From Bacillota bacterium (lineage in GTDB: Bacteria > Bacillota > Clostridia > Christensenellales > Aristaeellaceae): DNA of 64,000 bases. Positions within the stretch are counted from its first letter, which is position 1, and every line of letters begins with the position of its first letter. Both the position numbers and the translations under genes were made by a program. The notes beneath the pieces are model-generated. The model was given only the letters and a program-made list of their open reading frames with translations, did not search any database and was not told where the DNA came from. Positions 34,300 through 42,728 of the stretch are shown here, piece after piece. Location: contig JAEZIN010000019.1 in assembly GCA_023436585.1 (NCBI GenBank), positions 6,918-70,917 on the forward strand, read 5' to 3'.

Positions 34300-34575
34300 T
34301 CAGCGGAATATGCGGGCCAGTATATCCAGAAGCTGACGCACCAGGGAAATGGCAAGCCCGGCCGCAAGGGGCGACCAGTCCAGGCGCTGCCAGTTGGCGG
34401 GAAGCATATTGGCCAATATCCGGCGCACCGGGACCAAAACCGGTTCCACAATCCTGTTCAAAAATCTCGTAAAGGGCGACTGGGCCGGCTTGATAAACCC
34501 AATGACAAAATAAGCAATCAGCGCGATCTGATAAAGGAATGCGGCCAGCGACAGCAGTTCAAACAGCCATCTCAA
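34300..34575 (-). CDS. yggT: YggT-family membrane protein
   Basis: A short protein of two hydrophobic helices separated by the family motif (FIKPAQSPFTRFLNRIVEPV, LVPVRRILANMLP). I chose TTG 34575, eight bases after GAGGGGG; the TTG at 34581 is too close to it. Its function is not settled; it sits between SepF and YlmH in most Firmicutes and is thought to act at the division site or envelope. Confidence 0.9.
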   Translation of the reverse strand: MRWLFELLSLAAFLYQIALIAYFVIGFIKPAQSPFTRFLNRIVEPVLVPVRRILANMLPANWQRLDWSPLAAGLAISLVRQLLDILARIFR

Positions 34576-34604
34576 GCGCAATACCCCCTCTCGTGTATAG
34601 TCGT

Positions 34605-35525
34605 TCAGCGGCCATAACCCGCGGCACGCCTTGCTTCCGGCGCGTAATAGCCCGCGGTCCTGTACTCGCCATCGTTTTCATAGGGATTTTGATACCCCTG
34701 GGATTCCTCCTGGGGAGCATATCCCCCCTGGGGCGGATAGGCCGCGTAACCGCCGTCCTGCGCTTCGTATCCCTCCTGCTGGGCACTGCGGGACGAGGCG
34801 TAGCTGTGGGCGCGGCTGGGCTTCTGGCCGGCCTGCCTGGCCGCGCCGTTTAAGCGCCTGGTGGCCTCGTCCTGCTGCACACGGACCGACGCCGGCGAAA
34901 TCAGGTACACGCCGCGGGTGGAGATGCGGCTGATGTTGCAGTTCAAAGTATATGCGGCGCCGCTGAGCATATCCACACAGCGCTGCTTTTCCGTATCGCT
35001 GGCGATATTGTCCATATTCAGCGCAACCGTGCAATTGTTCTTCAAATGCTCAATGATGGCACGGCACTCATCCCTGTCCCGAAGCTGCAAAATTTGCAGC
35101 TCATGGGCGTATGTATTACCCGCCGCGTCGCTCATGACGCCGGGAAAGGGGACCACCTTTTCCATGGCCGGAGCTGCCGGCCGCGCAGCCTTCTGCTGCG
35201 GCTGGCCCTGGCGGGCAAAGCTCCCCGCGTAGGGCGACTGGTAACCGTCCTGGGGCGGATAAGCTTCCTGCTGATAGCTTTGATACTGCGGCGGCTGCTG
35301 GGGATTGGGCTGCTGCTGATAGGGCTGCTGCCGCTGGTATGCGCCGTCATAGGGATTGGCGTACGCATTCTCCTGGCCATAGGCTGCCTGGGACTGATCG
35401 TAGTAACCATCCTGAGGGCCGTAGCCCTGCTGGTCGTAATATCCCTGATCCTCCCCGTGCAAAAACCTGTGGGTCATTTGAGTAACGTTATCCCGCACAC
35501 GGTCAATCATGTCGCGCAATGCCAT
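34605..35525 (-). CDS. sepF: Cell-division protein SepF
   Basis: A 306-aa SepF. The conserved core (residues ~125-225: VVPFPGVMSDAAGNTYAHEL ... LSGAAYTLNCNISRISTRGV YLISP) forms the FtsZ-bundling dimer domain. It has a short N-terminal membrane-targeting helix (MALRDMIDRVRDNV) and two long Gln/Tyr/Pro-rich disordered stretches, one before the core and one at the C-terminus. The usual SepF has about 150 aa, so the disordered parts roughly double it. AGGAGGG precedes the ATG. Confidence 0.94.
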   Translation of the reverse strand: MALRDMIDRVRDNVTQMTHRFLHGEDQGYYDQQGYGPQDGYYDQSQAAYGQENAYANPYDGAYQRQQPYQQQPNPQQPPQYQSYQQEAYPPQDGYQSPYAGSFARQGQPQQKAARPAAPAMEKVVPFPGVMSDAAGNTYAHELQILQLRDRDECRAIIEHLKNNCTVALNMDNIASDTEKQRCVDMLSGAAYTLNCNISRISTRGVYLISPASVRVQQDEATRRLNGAARQAGQKPSRAHSYASSRSAQQEGYEAQDGGYAAYPPQGGYAPQEESQGYQNPYENDGEYRTAGYYAPEARRAAGYGR

Positions 35526-35538
35526 GGGAACCCTCCTA

Positions 35539-36237
35539 CTAGTTGGTAGCCTTGGGGCTCCGTGCCCCGAACAGCGCCGAACCTATACGCACCATGGTGG
35601 CGCCTTCCTGGGCGGCGACCAGATAATCCTGGGACATGCCCATGGATAATTCCTCCATGCACACGCCTTCTATTTTTGCCCTCTGCAAATCCTCAAAGAG
35701 TACGCGCATTTTTCTAAACAAAGGCCGAAGGCTTTGCGCGTCCTCCGAAAGGGGCATAACAGCCATCAGGCCGCGCACATGAAGCCCGGAAAGCTTTGCG
35801 CATTCCCTGAGAAAGCTTTCCGCCTCCACAAAGGGGATGCCCCCCTTTTGGGCTTCGCCGGCGACGTTTACCTGCACAAGCACATCCATCGTCAGGCCGG
35901 CTTTTTTCGCCTGGCGGTGGATTTCCCCTGCCAATTCCATTCTGTCCAGGGAATGTATCAAGCATACCTTATTCATTATATATTTAACTTTGTTGGTTTG
36001 CAACCTTCCTATCAGATGCATCCGAAATTTTGGATGCAGAAACGGCATTTTTTCCAGCATTTCCTGCACCCTGTTCTCTCCCAGGTCGAGGATGCCCATA
36101 TCATAGAGGGGGTTGACCGCATCCGCAGCCACCGTTTTGCTGACGGCGATGATCCGGGGTGCATATCCCCAGGCAGCGGAGGCGCTATGAAGCTCCCGCC
36201 GGATATTCTCAAGCCGAGATTCCAATCCTTCCCCCAT
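35539..36237 (-). CDS. yggS: YggS-family PLP-binding protein
   Basis: A pyridoxal-5'-phosphate homeostasis protein of the alanine-racemase-like barrel fold. The PLP lysine lies in IIAVSKTV, followed by LGENRVQEM, HLIGRLQTNKVKYI and the C-terminal LSMGMSQDYLVAAQEGATMV RIG. I chose ATG 36237, seven bases after GGAGG; GTG 36243 is too close. At 232 aa it has normal length. It stands upstream of sepF as in other Firmicutes. Confidence 0.94.
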   Translation of the reverse strand: MGEGLESRLENIRRELHSASAAWGYAPRIIAVSKTVAADAVNPLYDMGILDLGENRVQEMLEKMPFLHPKFRMHLIGRLQTNKVKYIMNKVCLIHSLDRMELAGEIHRQAKKAGLTMDVLVQVNVAGEAQKGGIPFVEAESFLRECAKLSGLHVRGLMAVMPLSEDAQSLRPLFRKMRVLFEDLQRAKIEGVCMEELSMGMSQDYLVAAQEGATMVRIGSALFGARSPKATN

Positions 36238-36251
36238 CCTCACCCCTCCGG

Positions 36252-37472
36252 TTAAAACACGCGCACCGTCTGCCCCTCGTACAAAAACGCGGGAGGTACC
36301 GCCTCAATATAGGTGAATTCGCCATCCGAGGAGATGACCGTCACAGGGACAAGCGTCTGGTTCATGCCATCCAGCACCACGACGCCCGTCGTGGCGGCGC
36401 CTGTGGTCTTGTCCCGCTGGGTATAGATGCACTTGGACGGCACCTTCATGCTGTTGACATACTCACCAATCTGCGCCTGGCAGGAGCGCATGAACAGCAC
36501 CGGGGATACATCGGTGGGGACGGACAAACGCAGCAAAAGCTCGCCGCCTGAACGGGTAAAGGACGTGACTGTCGCGTTTACAACCGTGTTTTCAAACTGC
36601 TCCAGCCTCAATTGATACGTCTGCCCCTGCTCGGGCGTCCAGTCCGTGTTCCCAAGAAGCAGCAGCACGCCCCATCCGTTTTGCCTTACAAGCCGGTAAA
36701 TGGTGGTGCGGCCGCGCTCCGCAGTCGGTTTTTCCGGTTTCGCGCCGTTGAGCATGGCCCTGACCTGCGCGGGGGATACCTGGTCAAAGTTAAAGGTGCT
36801 CAGTTCCTCATACCCGTCGGTATAAAAGCTGACCAGGCTTTCCTGGGTGGCGGAGCGCTGCTTTGTATAGCTTTGAATGCGCTTTAATTGCGTGCTTTCA
36901 TCGTCGTACAGGCGGGTCAGGCGCGTATCGTCCCGGTATTTCTCCCTTAAGTAATCCTGCCGGGCGGTGATGGACGCATCCAGTATCCGCTCCAGGTTCA
37001 GCATATTGCCCTTGGCGCCCTGCACCATTTGCCTGACTTCCAGCGCCCGCTGAACGACATCGTTCTCCAGCCTGGTCATCTTTTGATCGAAGGTGGGCTC
37101 CTTGGCAATCAGATTGCGGTGGTAATCCTTGATCTGATCCCGCAGATTCTGCAGCGAGGTGACTTCCTTCTGGCTGTAACCGGAGGAGTATACCAGGCAG
37201 ATCAACACGCCCGGGTAGACCTTGCTGCCCTCCTCCGCCAGGTATTGAACGCTGGAAACGCCGTCCTCGTCATATGCCGTTTCATTGCGCACGATCATAG
37301 CATCCCCATGATAGCTGAAACCCAGCGAACCGGAGGAGATGACGGCCGTCTTGATGCCGGCGGGAACCAGTGTCGTATATATATACCAGCCGGAAAAGCC
37401 TAATACAGCCAGCACGAACAGGAAGCGGCCAAAACCAGACCTCCTTCGCGGAGGCATCCTTTGTCCGTACAT
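36252..37472 (-). CDS. HlyD-like membrane-anchored protein of the division cluster
   Basis: A 406-aa protein with one N-terminal membrane anchor (GFGRFLFVLAVLGFSGWYIY), a barrel-sandwich-like segment (SGSLGFSYHGDAMIVRNETA), a long coiled-coil region (about 95-220) and a C-terminal beta-rich part. This is the layout of HlyD/MFP adaptor proteins, but no exporter gene lies near. Genes of this kind stand next to yggS/sepF in many Clostridia, so a role at the division site or envelope is plausible. GGAGG is six bases before the ATG. Confidence 0.82.
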   Translation of the reverse strand: MYGQRMPPRRRSGFGRFLFVLAVLGFSGWYIYTTLVPAGIKTAVISSGSLGFSYHGDAMIVRNETAYDEDGVSSVQYLAEEGSKVYPGVLICLVYSSGYSQKEVTSLQNLRDQIKDYHRNLIAKEPTFDQKMTRLENDVVQRALEVRQMVQGAKGNMLNLERILDASITARQDYLREKYRDDTRLTRLYDDESTQLKRIQSYTKQRSATQESLVSFYTDGYEELSTFNFDQVSPAQVRAMLNGAKPEKPTAERGRTTIYRLVRQNGWGVLLLLGNTDWTPEQGQTYQLRLEQFENTVVNATVTSFTRSGGELLLRLSVPTDVSPVLFMRSCQAQIGEYVNSMKVPSKCIYTQRDKTTGAATTGVVVLDGMNQTLVPVTVISSDGEFTYIEAVPPAFLYEGQTVRVF

Positions 37473-37659
37473 GCCATCCCTCCCCGGTCGCAGCCATGCG
37501 AATATTCTTTACGAATTTGAAAAACTCCTGCAATATATGAATTCAATAGTAATATTTACAGTTGTTTGCCAAGGTATGTATGATATCATTTCAGCATCCG
37601 CACCGCTTTCAAACAGAAAATGCGCAAAGCCGGCTTGGTGAATATATACCTACATGAAT

Positions 37660-38400
37660 TCATTGCAGGCCCTGCTGTTCTATGCCTTTGAGCCTTGCCA
37701 GCACCCTGCGTTCCATACGGGAAACCTGCATTTGGCTGACACCCATGCGCCGCGCGGTTTCCCTTTGGCCAAGCCGCTGCTCATACCTCAGCTCCAGCAG
37801 CTTCTTTTCCTCGGGCGTGACCATATCATACACCCAATGAATCCAGTCCCTGTGCTCCACCGACTCAAAGCCCGTATCCTCGCTGCCCAGCCGGGCAATG
37901 ATGCGCTGCTCCTCCTCCGGGTCCATGGGCGCATCCAGGAAGAACACGTCGGTATTCTGGCGAAGGTCCAGCAGGGACAAAAGCTCCTCCATGGGCATAC
38001 GCATTTCCTGGGAAAGCTCACTCATGGTAGGCTCCCGCATCAGTTCCCGCGTCAGCCTTTCCCGGGCCTTTTGCAGGTGGTACAGCCGGTTCTTCGCATC
38101 CCTGGGCAGGCGGAGGGCGTCGCCCTTGTCTCTTATGTAATTGCGCACATCCCCCGCGATGGTGGGCGTGGCATATGTGGCAAAACGCAGCCCAAGCTCC
38201 GGCTTGAAGCGCTGAATGGCTTTCATCAAACCGATGCTTGCCACCTGCTCCAAGTCCTCCAGCTCCACACCCCGGCCCACAAACCGGCGCGCAATTTGGC
38301 GGGCCAGGGGAAGATATCCCTCCACCAGCTGCGCCATCAGTTCAGGCTGCGGCCCCTGCCTGTATTCAAGCAAGAGCGGCACCAATCTTTCGTCCTTCAT
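37660..38400 (-). CDS. RNA polymerase sigma factor of the SigB/SigF/SigG group
   Basis: A 246-aa group-3 sigma factor: region 2 (VEGYLPLARQIARRFVGRGV, EDLEQVASIGLMKAIQRFKP), the RFATYATPTIAGDVRNYIRD segment, region 3 (MREPTMSELSQEM) and region 4 with its HTH (QRETARRMGVSQMQVSRMER). The gene directly upstream encodes an HATPase-like protein, as in the spoIIAB-sigF and rsbW-sigB pairs. There is no anti-anti-sigma gene, so it is not the standard sporulation trio; which stress or stage it serves is unknown. Confidence 0.92.
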   Translation of the reverse strand: MKDERLVPLLLEYRQGPQPELMAQLVEGYLPLARQIARRFVGRGVELEDLEQVASIGLMKAIQRFKPELGLRFATYATPTIAGDVRNYIRDKGDALRLPRDAKNRLYHLQKARERLTRELMREPTMSELSQEMRMPMEELLSLLDLRQNTDVFFLDAPMDPEEEQRIIARLGSEDTGFESVEHRDWIHWVYDMVTPEEKKLLELRYEQRLGQRETARRMGVSQMQVSRMERRVLARLKGIEQQGLQ

Positions 38401-38410
38401 GGCGTCCCCC

Positions 38411-38806
38411 TTACAGCGCGTGAAGCGGCAGCGTCAGGGCTACCGAGCGGATGCAAACCCCGTCTTCCTCCAGCTCCACTTTGGGGATCAGCGTTTCCAA
38501 TATGCCCCGTGTCACATCCAGGTCCACTTCCTCGCAGGTCTGGCAATCCTGCGCAAAGTCGCAGGCAAACACAGTGCAAACCGCCTCGTCCTTCAGGCTG
38601 CAGACAATATGGATGCTGCTTACCTTTCGGGGCTGGTGAAGAAGGAAATCACATGTCTCATCCGCCGCTGTGCGCAAATCATCCACCAGATCGATATTAA
38701 GCCCCATCAAGGCGCCCGCGCCTCCCAGGGCCATGCGGACCACAAGCATCCAGTTGGGATCGGCAGGAACGGTGAGTGACAAACAGTTCTCCTGCTTGAC
38801 TGCCAT
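38411..38806 (-). CDS. Divergent RsbW/SpoIIAB-like anti-sigma factor
   Basis: A 131-aa protein of the HATPase_c anti-sigma type, placed 10 bp before the sigma gene. The helix LVDDLRTAADETCDFLLHQP is the counterpart of the N-box helix, but the usual Asn is replaced. The glycine-rich ATP-lid motif (DxGxG) is not visible; CDFAQDCQTCEEVD stands there instead. AAAGGAG lies 8 bases before the ATG. The protein may bind the sigma factor without kinase activity, or use a different switch. Four cysteines (residues ~75-95) might sense redox or metal. The call rests on context and overall pattern. Confidence 0.75.
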   Translation of the reverse strand: MAVKQENCLSLTVPADPNWMLVVRMALGGAGALMGLNIDLVDDLRTAADETCDFLLHQPRKVSSIHIVCSLKDEAVCTVFACDFAQDCQTCEEVDLDVTRGILETLIPKVELEEDGVCIRSVALTLPLHAL

Positions 38807-38857
38807 GAGCAGTGCTCCTTTCCAAAACGGTGAAACCGTCCTATTTGTCAGTGTATT

Positions 38858-39637
38858 TCAGGTGCCTGAAACACTTAATGTTACCACATCATAGATCATT
38901 TTTGCAAGCAGAAGGGCCAAAACAGCCATCAGCATCCACTTAATGAAGCCTGTCCCCTTTTTAATGGTCAGGCCGGCGCCAAGATACCCGCCCACCATGG
39001 CGCACAACGCGGCGGGCAGGCCCAGCAGGTACAGCACCTTGCCGTTGGTTACAAGCATGGCCAGCGCGGCCACATTGCTGGCCAGATTCACGATTTTGGC
39101 CGTGCCGCTGGCCGCAACCGCCGTAATCCCCAGGATCATGGTAAAAAGCAGGATCAGGAAGGTGCCTGTACCCGGCCCCACCAGCCCGTCATAAAAGCCG
39201 ATGAACAGGCCAATGAGGAAAGAGACGGGAAGCACCCATTTCTCCGGGATGCGCATGCGCGCGGCAAGGGAATCCCTGCGGCGCAGCACTATGGCCGCCA
39301 CCAGCGGGATCGCACCTATCACAATAATGCGCATGGTGTGATCGGGGATGGTCTGCAAAAGCATCGCCCCCAAAGCGCTGCCGGGCAGAGCGCCGATCAC
39401 CGCCGCCAGCGCCACCAACCAGTTCACCTGTTTGGCGCGGCCGTAGCGTATGGATGCCACAGTGGTGCCCAGTGCCGCGGAGAGCTTATTGGTACCCGCC
39501 GCCGCAGACATCGGGAGTCCGGCCAGCAGATAAGCGGGCAGGGATATCAGCCCGCCGCCGCCGGCCACGCTGTCTACAAAGCCCGCCAGCAGCGCCAGCG
39601 GGCATACAATAAGAAGCATTTGTGCCGTAACCTGCAT
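38858..39637 (-). CDS. TSUP-family (TauE/SafE) anion exporter
   Basis: A 259-aa membrane protein with eight hydrophobic segments in two repeats and the family motif near the start (FVDSVAGGGGLISLPAYLLA) and its repeat (FYDGLVGPGTGTFLILLF). Members move sulfite, sulfonates or similar organic anions; substrate unknown. It lies just upstream of the anti-sigma gene, with a palindromic sequence (TTTCAGGTGCCTGAAA) spanning its stop codon. Confidence 0.9.
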   Translation of the reverse strand: MQVTAQMLLIVCPLALLAGFVDSVAGGGGLISLPAYLLAGLPMSAAAGTNKLSAALGTTVASIRYGRAKQVNWLVALAAVIGALPGSALGAMLLQTIPDHTMRIIVIGAIPLVAAIVLRRRDSLAARMRIPEKWVLPVSFLIGLFIGFYDGLVGPGTGTFLILLFTMILGITAVAASGTAKIVNLASNVAALAMLVTNGKVLYLLGLPAALCAMVGGYLGAGLTIKKGTGFIKWMLMAVLALLLAKMIYDVVTLSVSGT

Positions 39638-39666
39638 CTTTAGTCACCTGCGTCATTTTATGGGGA

Positions 39667-39691
39667 AGGGTGCCGAACCTGCCGGCACCCT
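39667..39691 (-). terminator. Hairpin after aspartate kinase
   Basis: AGGGTGCCG / CGGCACCCT arms directly after the lysC stop codon; no strong T-run follows. Confidence 0.55.
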
Positions 39692-39708
39692 ATAAGTCCA
39701 TCTATTTG

Positions 39709-41025
39709 TTACCTGACGAATTCATCATAAATCGCGCGGATGGTCTGCTCAAAATCCGAATCATCCACGCCGACGATAATGGAAAGCTCGCTGGAGCCCT
39801 GATCGATCATGCGGACGTTGATACCGGCCCGGCTCATGGCGCCAAAGAGCCTGGCGGCCGTGCCGCAGTTATGGACCATGCCGCGGCCTACGGTGGCGAT
39901 CACGGCCAGGTTGTCATTGATGGTGATGGTGTCCGGCTCCGCAAGATCGATAATGCGGTTGACCACCGCGTCCCGGCAGGCAGCCAGTGTTTCCCTGTTC
40001 ACCACAACGCACAAGGTATCGATGCCCGTGGGCATATGCTCAAAAGAAAGGTGCTGTTCCTCCATGGCCTGCAAAACGCGGCGGGCAAAGCCCACCTCTG
40101 TGTTCATCATGGCCTTTTCCACGGAGATGATGGAAAAGCCCTTCTTGCCCGCGATGCCGGTAATGACGTGCGGGTTTTCCTTTTCCACCGCGCCAAAGCG
40201 TATGAAGGTACCGGGATGCTCGGGGCAGTTGGTGTTGCGGATGTTGGTGGTGATGCCGGCCCTGTGCACCGGAAAGACGGAATCCTCATGGAGCACGGTG
40301 GCGCCCATGTAAGAAAGCTCGCGCAGCTCCTGATAGGTGATGCTTTCAATCTGCATCGCCCCGGGCACGATCCTCGGGTCGGCCATAAGGAAGCCCGATA
40401 CATCCGTCCAGTTCTCATACACCTCGGCGTTCACCGCCCTGGCCACGATGGCCCCGGAGATGTCGCTGCCGCCCCTGGAGAAGGTGCGGACCCGGCCGTC
40501 GGGCGTAGCCCCATAAAAGCCTGGGATTACCGCCCGTTTTGATTCCTTCAGGCGGGAGGAGAGTACCTCCTGCGTTTTTTCGCTGTCAAACGTACCGTCC
40601 GCCCGGAAGAAGATCACCTGGGCGGCGTCGATAAATTCCATATCCAAATAATCGGCCAATAAGAGTCCGTTCAGATATTCGCCGCGGCTGGCGGCATAAT
40701 CCGCCGTGGCCCCGTTTAAAATCGCTTCATTGATTTCATCGAGTTCGCCGCGAAGGTCTATAGAAAGGCCCAGTTCCTCGGCGATATCCATATAGCGGGC
40801 AGCGATGAGATCAAAAACTTCGTCATACTCCTTACCCTGCGTATTCAGGCGCTGACAGCGGTATAAAAGGTCAGTCACCTTGTCATCCCCGTCATATCGG
40901 CGGCCGGGTGCGCTGGGCACGACATATGCCCGCTCCGGATCCATCAAAACAATGGCCCGGACCTTTTCAAACTGGCATGCATCCGCAAGGGAACTGCCGC
41001 CAAATTTCGCCACTTTGATCCCCAT
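39709..41025 (-). CDS. lysC: Aspartate kinase
   Basis: First step of the aspartate pathway to lysine, threonine and methionine. The 438-aa monofunctional enzyme has the kinase start KVAKFGGSSLADA, the catalytic FSRGGSDISGA region, and two C-terminal ACT domains (GFSIISVEKAMMNTEVGFAR and VIATVGRGM ... GINVRMIDQGSSELSIIVGV). ATG 41025 with GGAGG eight bases upstream fixes the start; the longer frame contains the promoter. It is monocistronic, with a ~40-nt leader that is too short for a lysine riboswitch. Confidence 0.96.
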   Translation of the reverse strand: MGIKVAKFGGSSLADACQFEKVRAIVLMDPERAYVVPSAPGRRYDGDDKVTDLLYRCQRLNTQGKEYDEVFDLIAARYMDIAEELGLSIDLRGELDEINEAILNGATADYAASRGEYLNGLLLADYLDMEFIDAAQVIFFRADGTFDSEKTQEVLSSRLKESKRAVIPGFYGATPDGRVRTFSRGGSDISGAIVARAVNAEVYENWTDVSGFLMADPRIVPGAMQIESITYQELRELSYMGATVLHEDSVFPVHRAGITTNIRNTNCPEHPGTFIRFGAVEKENPHVITGIAGKKGFSIISVEKAMMNTEVGFARRVLQAMEEQHLSFEHMPTGIDTLCVVVNRETLAACRDAVVNRIIDLAEPDTITINDNLAVIATVGRGMVHNCGTAARLFGAMSRAGINVRMIDQGSSELSIIVGVDDSDFEQTIRAIYDEFVR

Positions 41026-41073
41026 TTCCTCACCCTCCATAAAGAAAGACGCGCCCCTTGCGCCATACAGGTT

Positions 41074-41102
41074 ATTGTAGCGAAGGGGCCCTGCAAAGTC
41101 AA
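41074..41102 (-). promoter_or_regulatory. Promoter of lysC
   Basis: TTGACT (41102-41097) and TACAAT (41079-41074) with a 17-bp spacer on the minus strand. Confidence 0.82.
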
Positions 41103-41392
41103 TCATTGCTTATGAAAAAAACAAGGCAACCGCTTGTAAAACCATATGGCTTGGAGGGCCGCATTCCATCCGGTCAATCGTCGCCACGGAGCATTGTCGC
41201 TTTCATGGCTCATTCGCCAGCCTCCTTCGCTATGCTTCATCCGCCACAGGCGGCGCTCAGCTACGGAGCCCTCCATGTGTAATCAATTCCTGCAGCCGGA
41301 TTTCGCCCGGAATTTTCGTGAGAAAATTCAAAAATCCGGTCGATCATTCCAGGCAGCCGTTTTCGGCAAAGCCGCGGGCGGCTGCCTGGAAT

Positions 41393-41428
41393 GAAAAAAA
41401 CCATCCCCCAAACACATGGGCGATGGTT
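41393..41428 (-). terminator. Terminator of the first GNAT gene
   Basis: AACCATC ... GATGGTT arms with an inner CCC/GGG pair and a T7 run on the minus strand, 31 bp after the stop codon. Confidence 0.82.
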
Positions 41429-41458
41429 CATGGTATGCTTTGCGGCAGGCGGGGGTGT

Positions 41459-41977
41459 TCACGCCTTGCAAAGGCCCAGCGTCACCACGTCATGGTAAGC
41501 GCCCTCCCGCCACAATTCACTTTTGAACAGCCCTTCCTTCACAAAACCGCACTTTTCGTAGCAGGCCAGCGCCTGCTGGTTAAAGGCGAAGACGGATAAT
41601 TTCAGCTTGTGCAGGTTCATTTCCTCAAACGCGAAACGGATCAAAAGCCGCAGCGCGTCGGAGCCGTAGCCGTGCCCCCTAAAGGATGCGTCCCCGATCA
41701 TGATGCCGATCTCGGCCACCCGGTTTTTCCAGTCCACCCTTGTATACCCGCACCTGCCAATGAGCTTTCCATCCAGTGTTTCAATGGCAAACTGGTATTC
41801 CCCCCGGGTATAGCTTGTCTGCTGGTCCAGGAACCGGGCCTCATCCTCCCGGGAGCTGGGATACAATATGCCGGAGGACATGCCCCGCACGGTATCGTAA
41901 TCGTTCATGAAAGCCCAATGGGCTTCCACGTCCCCACGCTCAAAGGCCCTTAAGCGCACCAATTCTCCCTGATACAT
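41459..41977 (-). CDS. GNAT N-acetyltransferase (RimJ/RimL type)
   Basis: A 172-aa acyl-CoA-dependent acetyltransferase: N-terminal VRLRAFERGDVEAHWAFMND, central beta-4 strand with the CoA-binding loop (AEIGIMIGDASFRGHGYGSD) and C-terminal LACYEKCGFVKEGLFKSELW. This is the RimJ/RimL pattern also found in antibiotic and metabolite acetyltransferases. Substrate unknown. A second GNAT gene of similar type lies upstream in the same direction; the two are related but far from identical. Confidence 0.9.
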   Translation of the reverse strand: MYQGELVRLRAFERGDVEAHWAFMNDYDTVRGMSSGILYPSSREDEARFLDQQTSYTRGEYQFAIETLDGKLIGRCGYTRVDWKNRVAEIGIMIGDASFRGHGYGSDALRLLIRFAFEEMNLHKLKLSVFAFNQQALACYEKCGFVKEGLFKSELWREGAYHDVVTLGLCKA

Positions 41978-42082
41978 TCTCTTTCTTATGCCTTTTCCAG
42001 TTCATCGCGCCTGCCGCCCATAAATGGACCACCGGCGCGCTGTTCCTATGATAGGCATTATCCTGCTACAATCCCGCATCCC

Positions 42083-42634
42083 TTATTCCTTTGGCCTGGC
42101 TTCCCATTCTTCCCGGAGCACGCTCATGAGAATAACGTCCATATACGCTCCCCGGCAAAATCTCGCGTGGCGCTTGACGCCTTCCTTTATAAAGCCCACG
42201 CGTTCATAGCAGGCAATACCACGGCTGTTGCCGGCGTATACATCCAACTGCACCCTTTCCAGCCCCAGTTGCATAAAGGCATACCCGCAAAGGAGCGTCA
42301 GCGCCTCTGTGCCTATGCCGCTGCCGCGGTTTTTCCTGTCCGCGATAACGATGCCCACGGTGCCGCAGCGGTCGATCCAGTTGATGTCCATCAAATCGGC
42401 CTGGCCAATATATTCCTGTGTTTCCCTGTCGGCGATCACAAACCCGGCTTCCCGCCTGCCGCCGGAAAGGCGCATCTCCAAAAAGTCCTCGCTGTTTCTT
42501 ACCGTCTGCGGCCAAGTGAATAGATCGGAAAGATACTTGGTGGTTTCCATATCGTTCACCCAGGCGGTGATGTGGCTTAAATCGTCCCTGCGGTACTCGC
42601 GGAGCATGATCTTGTCGCCATATATATGTGGCAT
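42083..42634 (-). CDS. GNAT N-acetyltransferase (RimJ/RimL type)
   Basis: A 183-aa acetyltransferase with the same layout as the next gene downstream: start IMLREYRRDDLSHITAWVND, CoA loop CGTVGIVIADRKNRGSGIGT and end IACYERVGFIKEGVKRHARF. I chose ATG 42634, eight bases after AGGAGG; the ATG at 42640 is only two bases away. Substrate unknown. Confidence 0.9.
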   Translation of the reverse strand: MPHIYGDKIMLREYRRDDLSHITAWVNDMETTKYLSDLFTWPQTVRNSEDFLEMRLSGGRREAGFVIADRETQEYIGQADLMDINWIDRCGTVGIVIADRKNRGSGIGTEALTLLCGYAFMQLGLERVQLDVYAGNSRGIACYERVGFIKEGVKRHARFCRGAYMDVILMSVLREEWEARPKE

Positions 42635-42681
42635 GTACATTTCCTCCTAATCTTGAGCGGTCTTAAAAATGCATATACGCA

Positions 42682-42713
42682 GGCCGGCGGATACGCGTGC
42701 TTATCCGCCGGCC
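42682..42713 (-). terminator. Terminator of the ireB-ruvX-DUF1292 operon
   Basis: A 12-bp stem (GGCCGGCGGATA / TATCCGCCGGCC) with an 8-base loop, about 15 bp after the last stop codon. Confidence 0.78.
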
Positions 42714-42728
42714 GAATAAAAATCCTTT

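Larger units (their letters stand above)
41026..41458. other. 433-bp gap rich in inverted repeats upstream of lysC
   Basis: The lysC promoter occupies 41102-41074. From 41153 to about 41393 the DNA is a chain of inverted repeats. An 8-bp pair TGGAGGGC (41153-41160) / GCCCTCCA (about 41268-41275) closes a ~120-nt region. A nested stem CCGGATTT ... AAATCCGG encloses GAATTTTC/GAAAATTC (about 41297-41340). A 14-bp stem CATTCCAGGCAGCC / GGCTGCCTGGAATG occupies about 41345-41393. No credible gene is present; it may be a mobile palindromic repeat or a structured RNA. Confidence 0.55.

Noticed and set aside
41058..41394. Two overlapping short plus-strand frames in the lysC upstream gap
   Set aside because: They cross the inverted repeats, have no ribosome-binding sites and no recognisable motifs.
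41026..41458. Lysine riboswitch upstream of aspartate kinase
   Set aside because: The promoter lies only ~40 nt before the start codon, leaving no room, and no L-box core motifs were recognised in the upstream sequence.
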